Shown in pieces: positions 27,038 to 35,087 of a stretch of DNA of 64,000 nt. The position numbers and the translations under genes were made by a program. Origin of the DNA: PLanc-01 sp035342095 (GTDB lineage: Bacteria > Planctomycetota > Phycisphaerae > Sedimentisphaerales > Anaerobacaceae). The stretch is taken from positions 41,298 through 105,297 of the forward strand of contig DAOQWL010000007.1 in assembly GCA_035342095.1 (NCBI GenBank). The letters run 5' to 3'. A model generated the notes under the pieces. That model was not told the DNA's origin. It saw nothing but the letters and a program-made list of their open reading frames with translations, and made no database searches. Within the stretch, counting starts at the first letter, position 1; each line of letters starts with the position of its first letter.

Positions 27038-28039
27038 CTAGTCCGTCTTCTTCGGCTTGGCGATCGACTCGCGCATCTGCGTATCGGCGCCGATGTTCTT
27101 GAGCCGGTAGTAATCCATGATGCCCAGATTGCCCGCACGGAAGGCCTCGGAGATGGCCAGCGGGACCTTCGCTTCGTTCTCGACGACGAGCGCCCGCATT
27201 TCCTGCTCCCGCGCAACGGCCATGGCGCGTCGTTTCTCGGCTTCGGCTTTGGCCCGCCGCATATCGGCTTCCGCCTGGGCCGCCTGGAGCTGCGCGCCGA
27301 CGTTCTCGCCGACGTCCACGTCCGCGATATCGATCGAGAGAATCTCGAACGCGCTGCCGGCGTCGAGCCCTTTGTCCAGCACCGCCTTGGAGATCCGGTC
27401 CGGGTTCTCGAGCACGTTCTTGTACGTAATGGCGCTGCCGATCGTCGTCACGATGCCCTCGCCGACGCGGGCGATGATCGTCTCTTCCGTGGCGCCGCCG
27501 ACGAGGCGCTGGATGTTCGTCCGCACGGTCACGCGGGCCTTGGCCCTCAACTGGATCCCGTCCTGGGCGACCGCGTCGATGGTCTCCTTGCCTTTCTTCG
27601 GGTCGGGGCAGTCGATCACCTTCGGATTGACGCTGGTCTGAATGGCGTCGAGGATGTCCCGCCCTGCCAGGTCAATGGCGGTGGCCGTCTTGAAGCTCAG
27701 GTCGATGTTGGCGCGATCCGCCGCGATGAGCGCCCGCACGACGTTCGGGACGCGCCCGCCCGCCAGGTAGTGACTTTCGAGGTCTTTCGTTGTCAGTTCC
27801 AGGCCCGCCTGGACCGCGGTGATCTTGCTCAGTACGATGGTCCGAGAATCCACACGGCGAAGCCACATCCCGATCAGCTCGCTGAGTCGGACATCGGCGC
27901 GGGAGAAGTACGCTTGCAGCCACAACCGTGCGAATTTCAGCACGATCAGGGCCACCACCAGTACCCCGATCCCGATGATGATCAGAATCCCCGCGATCAT
28001 CGGATCAAGCTGCAGCAACACTCCATCGATTTGTGACAT
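27038..28039 (-). CDS. floA: Flotillin-like membrane protein FloA
   Basis: A 333-residue flotillin-like scaffold of functional membrane microdomains. A membrane anchor occupies about 14-37 (MIAGILIIIGIGVLVVALIV), then an SPFH/PHB domain (RADVRLSELIGMWLRRVDSR, PNVVRALIAADRANIDL, AKARVTVRTNIQRLVGGA) and an Ala/Glu-rich coiled coil (QLQAAQAEADMRRAKAEAEK). The protein matches the FloA (YqfA/UPF0365) family along its length. AAAGGA precedes the ATG by seven bases. It lies 15 bases after the short NfeD gene, the classic nfeD-floA arrangement. Confidence 0.95.
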   Translation of the reverse strand: MSQIDGVLLQLDPMIAGILIIIGIGVLVVALIVLKFARLWLQAYFSRADVRLSELIGMWLRRVDSRTIVLSKITAVQAGLELTTKDLESHYLAGGRVPNVVRALIAADRANIDLSFKTATAIDLAGRDILDAIQTSVNPKVIDCPDPKKGKETIDAVAQDGIQLRAKARVTVRTNIQRLVGGATEETIIARVGEGIVTTIGSAITYKNVLENPDRISKAVLDKGLDAGSAFEILSIDIADVDVGENVGAQLQAAQAEADMRRAKAEAEKRRAMAVAREQEMRALVVENEAKVPLAISEAFRAGNLGIMDYYRLKNIGADTQMRESIAKPKKTD

Positions 28040-28054
28040 CTTCCGATCCTTTCC

Positions 28055-28549
28055 CTAAGCCTCGTCCATGACCCGCACGGTCACCTGGGTCCCTTCGACG
28101 CGAATCACCTTGACCTGTCTATCCTTCTGTAGATACCCGGATTCGGCGACACATTCAACCCTTCGCCCGTCGAAATCGCACATGCCCACGGGGCGCATCG
28201 TCGTGATCACCGTGCCCGCGCGTCCGATCAGGCGAGCCAGTTCCGGCGTGTCCGCGATCGCATCGCCGCGATCCCGGGTCGGCGGCGTCAGGATTACCCG
28301 CCGGCCGAACCGTGTCTTTGGCAACACCTTGTAGGCCAGCGCCAACAGCAGCGGCACCATCACCAGAGCAACGACCACGCCGATCCATCCGGCAACCGGA
28401 CTGTGTTGAAAGAAGATCCAGAGGCCGCCCACGAGACACGCCATCGCACAGATGCCCAACAACCCGGCGCTCGGAATGAAGACCTCCGCGACGATCAATA
28501 CGGCGCAGGCGAAGAACAGGAAAACTGCGAACAAGAGCCACCAATCCAC
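28055..28549 (-). CDS. Short NfeD-family protein
   Basis: A 164-residue NfeD protein without a protease domain. Three hydrophobic segments (about 4-75) are followed by an OB-fold NfeD domain (LIGRAGTVITTMRPVGMCDF, DGRRVECVAESGYLQKD, VEGTQVTVRV). The start is a GTG at 28549 with AGGA at good spacing. The gene is 49 bases downstream of the long NfeD protease and 15 upstream of floA. In this family the OB domain is thought to contact the flotillin partner. Confidence 0.88.
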   Translation of the reverse strand: MDWWLLFAVFLFFACAVLIVAEVFIPSAGLLGICAMACLVGGLWIFFQHSPVAGWIGVVVALVMVPLLLALAYKVLPKTRFGRRVILTPPTRDRGDAIADTPELARLIGRAGTVITTMRPVGMCDFDGRRVECVAESGYLQKDRQVKVIRVEGTQVTVRVMDEA

Positions 28550-28598
28550 CAGCGTTTCCTTCCTTTCCGAGGCGCAGTTCCGGCCGGGCGTTCCGGCC

Positions 28599-30149
28599 TC
28601 ACTCGCCCTTGCCGCCCTGCTCCAGACGTTTTACGACGACTCGGCTGCCGTTTATCGCAATGATCTGGACTTTCGTCCCTTTGTCCAGGAAATCGCCTGT
28701 AGCGACGATGTCCACGACGGCGTCGCCGAAGCGGGCCTTGCCCGCGGGGCGCAGTCGCGCAATCACCTCGCCGGTGTCGCCCACCTGCACCGGCCGCTGG
28801 GATCGCTCCGGCGGGGCGGTCATGCTGATCTGCGAGCCGCCCCCCCTGCCGGCCGTCGCCGGAGCCAGGATCAATCCGCCCAGGAACGGCAGCTTCGGCA
28901 GATAACGAGACAGAATCCACGCGAGCACGACGAATCCCGCGAATCCCAGGGCCAGCGAGACCGCGCCGGAAGAGAGCGAATCCCAGTCCGCCGGCGTGTG
29001 AGGCCACGGGAACTCGTCCGGCGCGTTGCGGATCAGCATGCCGAACAGGCCGAAGAGGATCATCGCAATGCCCAGGATGCCGGCAATTCCGAAGCCCGGC
29101 AGCACGAAGATCTCGACCAGCAACAGGAGGATTCCCGCAAACAGCAGCACCACCTCCAGCCAATTGGCCATGCCGACCATGTACTTGCTTCCGAGCATCA
29201 GGGCAAAACAGACCACGGCCACGATCCCGGGCAATCCGAAGCCCGGCGTGCTGAATTCGATATACACGCCCAGCATCGCCAGCATGACGAGAACCCCCAT
29301 GACCGCGGGCGAGGTCAGCCAACTGACCATGTGCTCCGACCACGTGGGCGCCAGCAGGATGGGCTGCCCGACGAACGTCACGCCGTCGCGATTCGCGAGG
29401 AACGCGACGGCCTGATTCACGTCGGGAACGACCGCCCTGGCGATGCCGTACTCGAGCGCCTGCGACGCAGTCAGCGTCAGCAGCTCGTCGTCGCCGTTGA
29501 TCTCCTGCGCGCCGGCGATATCATACTCATTGGCGTCTTTCGGCAGCTTGTCGCCCTCGAAGAACTCGTAGCCGCCGGTCCGGAGGTTGCGGATGCGATA
29601 GACCTCGATTTGCATGCTGACCATGGCTCTCAGGAGCAGATCGGGGTAGCCGTTGGCCTCCGCAGCCCGCTGAAACGCGGCGCGGATGAAGCTCTCGGCC
29701 TTCTCCCGCTCGACGCCTTCGAGCTTGCCGCCCAGCGTGATGGGGGCGCAGTCGCCGATGGTCGTGTTCTCCCGCATGATGATGTCCTGGCACGAGACGC
29801 TGATGAGCGCCCCGGCCGAGATGGCCTCCGTCGTGACATAGGCGATGGTCCGTCCTCGCGAAGCGACATCCTGGATCAGGTACTTGGCAATAGAGTCCGC
29901 CGCATCGACCATGCCGCCGTACGTGCTGATCTGGTAGATCAGGTAGCTCGCGCCGTCGTCCAGCGCAAGCTTCGTGCGGCGCTGAATGGAATAGAACAGG
30001 GCCTGATCGATCGTCCCCTCGCAGGGAATGATCGCGGCCTTGGCCGGTGTCACGACGGTCTGGGTCTCGCCCGCGACCGCCCCGCCGGACGAAAAGCACG
30101 TCCCGGCACAGACGGCCAGAATCAAAGTCGCTCCGACTATCCTTGTCAT
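28599..30149 (-). CDS. NfeD1-type ClpP-class membrane serine protease
   Basis: A 516-residue protein with a signal peptide (residues 1-27), a ClpP/SppA-like protease domain (about 35-250), four to five membrane helices (about 275-430) and a C-terminal OB-fold NfeD domain (VGDTGEVIARLRPAGKARFG). The catalytic Ser is probably Ser111 in TEAISAGALIS. Substrates of the archaeal homologue are hydrophobic stomatin tails. ATG 30149 opens on the signal peptide; the longer open frame upstream is antisense to the aminotransferase gene. It is first in the operon with NfeD and FloA. Confidence 0.9.
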   Translation of the reverse strand: MTRIVGATLILAVCAGTCFSSGGAVAGETQTVVTPAKAAIIPCEGTIDQALFYSIQRRTKLALDDGASYLIYQISTYGGMVDAADSIAKYLIQDVASRGRTIAYVTTEAISAGALISVSCQDIIMRENTTIGDCAPITLGGKLEGVEREKAESFIRAAFQRAAEANGYPDLLLRAMVSMQIEVYRIRNLRTGGYEFFEGDKLPKDANEYDIAGAQEINGDDELLTLTASQALEYGIARAVVPDVNQAVAFLANRDGVTFVGQPILLAPTWSEHMVSWLTSPAVMGVLVMLAMLGVYIEFSTPGFGLPGIVAVVCFALMLGSKYMVGMANWLEVVLLFAGILLLLVEIFVLPGFGIAGILGIAMILFGLFGMLIRNAPDEFPWPHTPADWDSLSSGAVSLALGFAGFVVLAWILSRYLPKLPFLGGLILAPATAGRGGGSQISMTAPPERSQRPVQVGDTGEVIARLRPAGKARFGDAVVDIVATGDFLDKGTKVQIIAINGSRVVVKRLEQGGKGE

Positions 30150-30241
30150 AGCCACGATTCTACCTGCCGATCCCGCCGTTCGCAACCCCGGCGGCCGGGC
30201 AACCCAAAATTCTCCCCTCCGCTCTCCCTTCCCAGTTTCCG

Positions 30242-31354
30242 CTACGCCAGGCGGCGCAGGATGTCCACACCCCGCCGGATTTCCTCGTCCGTGGTCGCGA
30301 AGCTGATTCGGAAATGCGTGTCCTTTTCGCTGAAGACGTTGCCGGGGATTACGAGCACATTGTTCTGGATCACTCGCTTGACGAACTCGCTTCCCGATGA
30401 GCCGTTCGGCGCTTTGGCGAACGCGTAGAAGGCCCCCTGCGGCTTGCACAGCTCGAACTTGTCGCGAAGCCCCTCGAACAACAGGTCCCGCTTGCGGATG
30501 TAGCCCTTCACGAGGTCGTGGACGTCGTAGCTCATCGCAGCGACCGCCGCCCGCTGGAACGGGGTCGGCGCACAGACGAACGTATACTGCTGGATTTTGA
30601 CCATCTCCTCGACGACCGGTCGCAGCGAGGCCGGCGCTGCGACGTAGGCCAGGCGCCACCCGGTCATCGCATAGCTCTTGCTGAAGCCGCGCATGACGAG
30701 CACATTCTCGCAGTACTTGCCGATGCTCGTCGCCGGCCCGTCGTAGCTGAACTGCTCGTAGATCTCGTCGGTGAGCACGAGCACGTCCTTCTCGGCCGCC
30801 ACCTTCGCCAGCGCCTGGATCTCCTCGGGCGAGTAGACGATGCCCGTCGGATTGCACGGCGAGTTCAGGATGATCAGCTTGGTCCGCGGGGTGATCGCGG
30901 CGGCGATCTTCTCCACGGGAAGGCGGAAGTCGGGATAGCTGTCCACGAAGACGCACTTGCCGCCCAGCAGGTTCACCACGTGCTTGTAGATGACGAAGTA
31001 CGGGTCGGGTATGATCACCTCATCGCCCGGGTTGATCAGCGCCAGGAACGCGAGAAGCAGGCCGCCGCTGACGCCGCTGGCGACGAGAACGGCCGGGTTC
31101 TTCCAGCCGAACTCTGCGGTGACCTGGGCCGCGACCTTGTCCATGAGGTCCTTCTCGCCGGCCGTCTGGGAGTAGCGGTTCATCCCGGCCTCAATGGCCT
31201 TGATCGCCTCCCGTTTGAGCGGCTCGGGCACATCGAAATCCGGCTGGCCAATCGAGAAGTTGACCGGGTTCTTCAATTCCCCCGCCAAGGCGAAGACTTT
31301 TCGTATTCCGCTTGCATCGATCAGACTCGTCCGATCTGCCACGAGCTTCTTCAT
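30242..31354 (-). CDS. Class I/II pyridoxal-phosphate aminotransferase
   Basis: A 370-residue aspartate-aminotransferase-fold enzyme. Family features are NFSIGQPDFDVPE, the cofactor loop ASGVSGGLLLAF, the substrate region NSPCNPTGIVYSPEE, DEIYEQFSYDG, the Schiff-base Lys in RGFSKSYAMTGWR, and the carboxylate-binding Arg in THFRISFATTDEE. ATG 31354 has GGTGA seven bases upstream; an in-frame start at 31402 is less convincing. Substrate specificity is not visible. It precedes the NfeD protease by 92 bases on the same strand and faces tatA across about 190 bases. Confidence 0.9.
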   Translation of the reverse strand: MKKLVADRTSLIDASGIRKVFALAGELKNPVNFSIGQPDFDVPEPLKREAIKAIEAGMNRYSQTAGEKDLMDKVAAQVTAEFGWKNPAVLVASGVSGGLLLAFLALINPGDEVIIPDPYFVIYKHVVNLLGGKCVFVDSYPDFRLPVEKIAAAITPRTKLIILNSPCNPTGIVYSPEEIQALAKVAAEKDVLVLTDEIYEQFSYDGPATSIGKYCENVLVMRGFSKSYAMTGWRLAYVAAPASLRPVVEEMVKIQQYTFVCAPTPFQRAAVAAMSYDVHDLVKGYIRKRDLLFEGLRDKFELCKPQGAFYAFAKAPNGSSGSEFVKRVIQNNVLVIPGNVFSEKDTHFRISFATTDEEIRRGVDILRRLA

Positions 31355-31459
31355 CGTTTCGTCACCGTATCCACGAAGGCATCTGCCACTCAAGAGACAC
31401 AACGCCTACATCGTATCCGCTCTCGTGGTGTTGACAAGCGAAAAATCGGCAGTCGAGCC

Positions 31460-31489
31460 TTCCCACGATCGCCGCCGACACGGTATAAT
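31460..31489 (+). promoter_or_regulatory. Candidate promoter for tatA
   Basis: TTCCCA (31460-31465), an 18-base spacer and a perfect TATAAT (31484-31489), about 55 bases upstream of ATG 31544. The -35 match is only moderate. Confidence 0.4.
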
Positions 31490-31543
31490 CCACTATCGCC
31501 CATCGGGGGCTGGGTCAGGTTCTGATCGTTGGACGAGGTGATC

Positions 31544-32005
31544 ATGGCTGTTTTCACACATGGTATGGCGTTCATCTCGATGCCGGGCAGCGGCGAATGG
31601 ATCGTCATTCTCATCATTGGCCTGCTGATCTTCGGGCGGCGCCTGCCGGACGTGGCCCGCAGCCTGGGCAAGAGCGTCAATGAGTTCAAGAAGGGAATGC
31701 GGGAGTTCCAGGACAGCGCCGACGAGGTCGTCCGCGACGTGAACAAGGTCACCAACGAGGTCGCTTCCGATGTAGAAAAGGCTTCCGGCCTGAACGACTC
31801 CGGCTACCAGGACCCGAACGCAAACCCCTATGGTTCGGAGCAGTGCGCCGCCCCAGCATCGACCGGAGCGTCCGAGGCCGGCGCTCGCGAAGATCCGCAG
31901 CCGACCGATTCCACGTCTGTCTCCGTCGAAGACAGCGTTCCCCCTGCCGCAGAGACTCCCGCCATGCCGGATGAGAGCGCCCCCCCCGTCGAATCCATGA
32001 AGTAG
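31544..32005 (+). CDS. tatA: Twin-arginine translocase subunit TatA/TatB-like
   Basis: A 153-residue protein with the TatA layout: a short N-terminus, one membrane helix (GEWIVILIIGLLIFGRRLPD), an amphipathic helix (VARSLGKSVNEFKKGMREFQ) and a long acidic, Pro/Ser-rich tail to the end. The 'FGxxxLPd.ar.lGk....F' signature is clear. The long tail and the acidic helix 40-70 leave TatB possible. ATG 31544 has AGGTG close upstream; a TTG at 31529 is the alternative. It forms TatABC pores with a TatC not present here. Four Tat-type signal peptides occur in this window (36453, 45634, 52567 and 62329 loci). It is 23 bases from the GH16 gene. Confidence 0.85.
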   Translation: MAVFTHGMAFISMPGSGEWIVILIIGLLIFGRRLPDVARSLGKSVNEFKKGMREFQDSADEVVRDVNKVTNEVASDVEKASGLNDSGYQDPNANPYGSEQCAAPASTGASEAGAREDPQPTDSTSVSVEDSVPPAAETPAMPDESAPPVESMK

Positions 32006-32028
32006 TCCCGGTCGAAAGGAAGGACTCC

Positions 32029-32901
32029 ATGACGAGAACGCTCCGTTCGGCTGTTTGTCTGCTGCTCGCAACAGCCTGCCAAGCCAGGACGCAGCACACG
32101 GCATCAGAACCGCGAACCGCTGCTCAGGGAAGCGGCTACGTCCTCGTCTGGGCGGATGAGTTCACCAAGGCCGGCCGGCCCGATCCGAACAACTGGGTCT
32201 ATGAGAACGGCTTCGTTCGCAACGAGGAACTCCAGTGGTACCAGTCCGACAACGCATTCTGCAAGGACGGTCTGCTCGTGATCGAGGCCCGCCGGGAACA
32301 CAGGCCGAACCCGGGATACGCGCCCGACAGCCGAGACTGGAGACGCAGCCGGCCGCACATCGAGTACACCTCCGCGTGTATCAAGACGGTCGGACGGCAC
32401 GCCTGGACTTGCGGCCGGTTCGAGATGCGCGGGCGGATCGACACGCGTTCGGGCCTGTGGCCCGCCTTCTGGACGCTCGGCTCCGCCCGCGAGTGGCCGG
32501 GCTGCGGCGAGATCGATATCATGGAGTGCTATCGCGGCATGATCCTGGCCAACGCCTGCTGGGCGAGCGGCGCCAGATGGCGAGCCGTCTGGGACGACCT
32601 CAAGAAGCCCATCTCCGAATTCGCCGACGCCGAATGGTCATCCAAGTTCCACGTCTGGCGGATGGACTGGGACAAAGACAGCATCCAGCTCTACGTCGAT
32701 GACGAGCTTCTGAACACGGTCGAGCTGAACAAGACGACCAACGGCACGCCCGACAAGGCCAACCCTTTCCACGAGCCGCACTACATCCTGCTCAACCTCG
32801 CCCTCGGCGGAACCAACGGCGGCGACCCCGCGGGGACCGAATTCCCCGCCCGCTTCGAAGTGGACTACGTCCGGGTCTATCAAGCCCCAGGGACACCATA
32901 G
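32029..32901 (+). CDS. Secreted GH16-family endoglycosidase
   Basis: A 290-residue exported glycoside hydrolase with the GH16 jelly roll. The catalytic motif EIDIME is at 161-166 (GCGEIDIMEC), giving Glu161 as nucleophile and Glu166 as acid/base, with Asp163 between. Other family features are VLVWADEFTKAGRPDPNNW at the start, GRFEMRGRIDTRSGLWPAFW, and FEVDYVRVYQ at the end. GH16 enzymes cut beta-glucans such as laminarin, agars and carrageenans. The signal sequence ends near LLLATACQ, with a weak possible lipobox Cys. GGAAGGA precedes ATG 32029. Confidence 0.92.
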   Translation: MTRTLRSAVCLLLATACQARTQHTASEPRTAAQGSGYVLVWADEFTKAGRPDPNNWVYENGFVRNEELQWYQSDNAFCKDGLLVIEARREHRPNPGYAPDSRDWRRSRPHIEYTSACIKTVGRHAWTCGRFEMRGRIDTRSGLWPAFWTLGSAREWPGCGEIDIMECYRGMILANACWASGARWRAVWDDLKKPISEFADAEWSSKFHVWRMDWDKDSIQLYVDDELLNTVELNKTTNGTPDKANPFHEPHYILLNLALGGTNGGDPAGTEFPARFEVDYVRVYQAPGTP

Positions 32902-32907
32902 ACAACA

Positions 32908-32924
32908 CCTCCATCAATTGGAGG
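32908..32924. terminator. Short hairpin between convergent genes
   Basis: CCTCCA and TGGAGG form a 6-bp stem with a TCAAT loop in the 34-base gap between the GH16 and PIN genes. There is no T tract, so this is at best a weak or Rho-assisted terminator. Confidence 0.25.
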
Positions 32925-32935
32925 AAGCAACAGAC

Positions 32936-33451
32936 TCATGTACGCGCTCGCGATCCTTCAAGAATCGCACGCATGTCATCCGAACACAGGAAGTCAACGT
33001 TTACTCCAGCTTCTTGGAGGGCGTCCCGCATGAGCCACCATTTGGCGTCGACTGCCTGGAAGATGGGGGGATGATCCAGGTGCGCGACTGACACGGCCAC
33101 GAACTTGCGGTCCTTCCCGTGAAAGCTGGCGAGCCCTGACGAGATCGGGAACTCCTTGAAGTCGGAGGACTCTGCATCCGTTGGCGTGATGGACACCATT
33201 TCGCACCGTTCTGAATTGCGGTAGTTCGTCAAGACCCACTTCAGGAATGCATCCCCGCTTCCTGGCTGACCTGATGATCTGAGATTGGCCATGTACTCTT
33301 TGAGAATCAACCATCTGTCGTCGATCACCAATGTCCCGGCCTCAGTCAACTCTCGAAGGCGAGCAGCACATGTCTGGACACATTTCGCGGACGCCTGGGC
33401 TGACTTCCCGTTTGCGACGACGGGTACATTCGTGTCGACGACAGCCCTCAC
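32936..33451 (-). CDS. PIN-domain nuclease paired with an AAA ATPase
   Basis: A 171-residue protein whose N-terminus (MRAVVDTNVPVVANG) is the PIN-domain signature. The acidic quartet is complete: Asp6 (VVDTN), Glu52 (LILKEY), Asp114 (GKDRKFVAVSVAH) and Asp135 (AVDAKWW), matching the metal-binding residues of PIN ribonucleases and toxins. The start is a GTG at 33451 overlapping the ATPase stop as GTGA, with AGGAG six bases upstream, so its translation should depend on the ATPase. An upstream in-frame start at 33538 would run inside the ATPase gene. No antitoxin-like gene adjoins it. The likely role is an RNA- or DNA-cleaving effector controlled by the ATPase; this is inference. Confidence 0.75.
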   Translation of the reverse strand: MRAVVDTNVPVVANGKSAQASAKCVQTCAARLRELTEAGTLVIDDRWLILKEYMANLRSSGQPGSGDAFLKWVLTNYRNSERCEMVSITPTDAESSDFKEFPISSGLASFHGKDRKFVAVSVAHLDHPPIFQAVDAKWWLMRDALQEAGVNVDFLCSDDMRAILEGSRART

Positions 33452-34809
33452 ACAGCACTCCTCATCTGTCGTTGCATGGCAGCCTCCGTCTTCGCTGTCA
33501 ATTCGCCCATTTCGTCGCCGAAGAAGTCCTTTGGCCAATTCCGGATGTCACCGAACATGTCAACATCCAACTTCTCGGCCACGGACGAGGAATTCTCCAT
33601 ACGACAGAAGTAGAGTGCTGTCTTCTCAACACTGATACTCTCCTCAGCTATCCGTCGCTGCAGCCGGCGAAGAAAATGCTCGCTGTGGCTTTCGAGGATT
33701 ACCTGCACGTTTCGGTTCTTCACGACATCGATGAAGACGTCAGCCAGCCACGCCTGCGCCGATGGATGAAGATGCAACTCGGGCTGTTCGAGAAGCAGAA
33801 TCGATCCCTCTGGGACATAATAACACATTACCAGCACCGGAAGCACCTGGGACAGACCAAAGCCGACATCCGTGATCACAACATCAGGTGACCGACGCGT
33901 TTTTCTCACCTTGACCTCGTATTCCTTGCGGTTCTCGGCAATCTGTTTGATGGAGAACGAGTCAATGATGCCCATTTGAGCCAGCCAGAATGCCAGCCTT
34001 TCCTCAAGTGTCCTGCGTCTCATCTTGGGGCCGCGCGAAATATATGGACCCCTGCGCCCGGCCGCCAGCAGTGCGGCAATGGCCAGTTCCCCTTTTCTGC
34101 CCACGTCCGGGGGAGCCTCCCCAGCCCACGTATAGATCCGCCTGGGATATTCTCGCAGAGGCCCAAGGTAGACGGTTCGACCGAACAAGCCCTCAAGCTC
34201 CAGAACGATATCCGCGAGAAAACCGACGTTCTGAAAGTAACCGCGTACCTCGTCAGGGAAGCCATAGAACTTCACAGGAGCAGGGAGAGGCCATGGCCGC
34301 CCTCGTTGCCGTTTGGCTTCGTAGGACCTGGCAACGAGTTCATAGCCTTTCTTCTTCGAATCCCCTGCCTCCCTCTCCATACCGAAGGTCTTATCGGCAA
34401 AGGAATACGAAAACCTCGCAACGCTCGGAGCTCCGGCGCTCCCACTGACCCCCAATTCAAATTGCAGCGACGGGATCTCGAAAAGCATTGCATCCCTCTC
34501 TTCAGGGTTCTTGACACGCAAAGGGGCTAGAAGATCCCATGATAGAGACAACGATAACGAGTTCTCTGTGTCGTGGCCGTGAATCAAGTCCGCGAACGTA
34601 CCCAGATCCACGATTGACAGGTCATCTCCAGTATGCAAAACACGACGTCTGTCAGCCGACTCGACGGTCTGTTTGAGCATGAGGAGCAACTGGAGGATGC
34701 TCGTCTTGCCTGAACTATTCGTCCCAAACAGACCCGTGAGCGGAGCCAGTCGTAACCTGCCCGTGTCCTTCCACGATTTGAAATTCTTAACCTGCAATTC
34801 CCTGATCAC
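33448..34809 (-). CDS. DUF3696-type AAA15/ABC-class ATPase
   Basis: A 453-residue SMC/RecF-like ATPase. Walker A is GTNSSGKT at 29-36, the N-terminus (VIRELQVKNFKSW) is that of OLD/RecF relatives, the ABC signature region reads VGFGLSQVLPVLV, and Walker B is GSILLLEQPELHLHP with Glu as the base, followed by the D- and H-loop region VQVILESHSEHFLRRLQRR. The C-terminal segment (DMFGDIRNWPKDFFGDEM) is the DUF3696 feature. GTG 34809 is chosen because AGGAG is seven bases upstream; ATG 34827 is the alternative. Relatives of this ATPase class drive defence systems in which the partner gene is a nuclease. GC sampled across it is near 50-52%, below its neighbours. Confidence 0.88.
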   Translation of the reverse strand: MIRELQVKNFKSWKDTGRLRLAPLTGLFGTNSSGKTSILQLLLMLKQTVESADRRRVLHTGDDLSIVDLGTFADLIHGHDTENSLSLSLSWDLLAPLRVKNPEERDAMLFEIPSLQFELGVSGSAGAPSVARFSYSFADKTFGMEREAGDSKKKGYELVARSYEAKRQRGRPWPLPAPVKFYGFPDEVRGYFQNVGFLADIVLELEGLFGRTVYLGPLREYPRRIYTWAGEAPPDVGRKGELAIAALLAAGRRGPYISRGPKMRRRTLEERLAFWLAQMGIIDSFSIKQIAENRKEYEVKVRKTRRSPDVVITDVGFGLSQVLPVLVMCYYVPEGSILLLEQPELHLHPSAQAWLADVFIDVVKNRNVQVILESHSEHFLRRLQRRIAEESISVEKTALYFCRMENSSSVAEKLDVDMFGDIRNWPKDFFGDEMGELTAKTEAAMQRQMRSAV

Positions 34810-35087
34810 GGTATCTCTCCTGCTCATCTACGAGCAAGACACGGAACGCCGCACAACTGCGGAGGACCGCGTGCAATAGGTTATGCCACTTGAATCGATC
34901 CCGGCATCTACGCACACGGTAACGCGATATACCAGGCTTGTCAATTCACTACCAGAATCGAATCCTGCGGACGGAGAGACTGTCTATGCCCAAAAAGACG
35001 AGGTGGCAAGTTCGCTCGTCTATCTGACGGGGAAGCTGGGTTATTGAGTTCTTTCGGCCCGTACGAATTCGCCTACCACCGGGGTTG
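34810..35087. other. Intergenic region, no gene seen
   Basis: About 280 bases with lower GC than the flanking PQQ-repeat gene. It should hold the ATPase promoter, but I find no clear pair of boxes. It marks the right edge of the ATPase/PIN insertion. Confidence 0.4.

Noticed and set aside
33331..33891. Plus-strand frame across the ATPase/PIN junction, possible antitoxin
   Set aside because: It has no RBS and no recognisable fold, and it is fully explained as a shadow of the two intact minus-strand genes.
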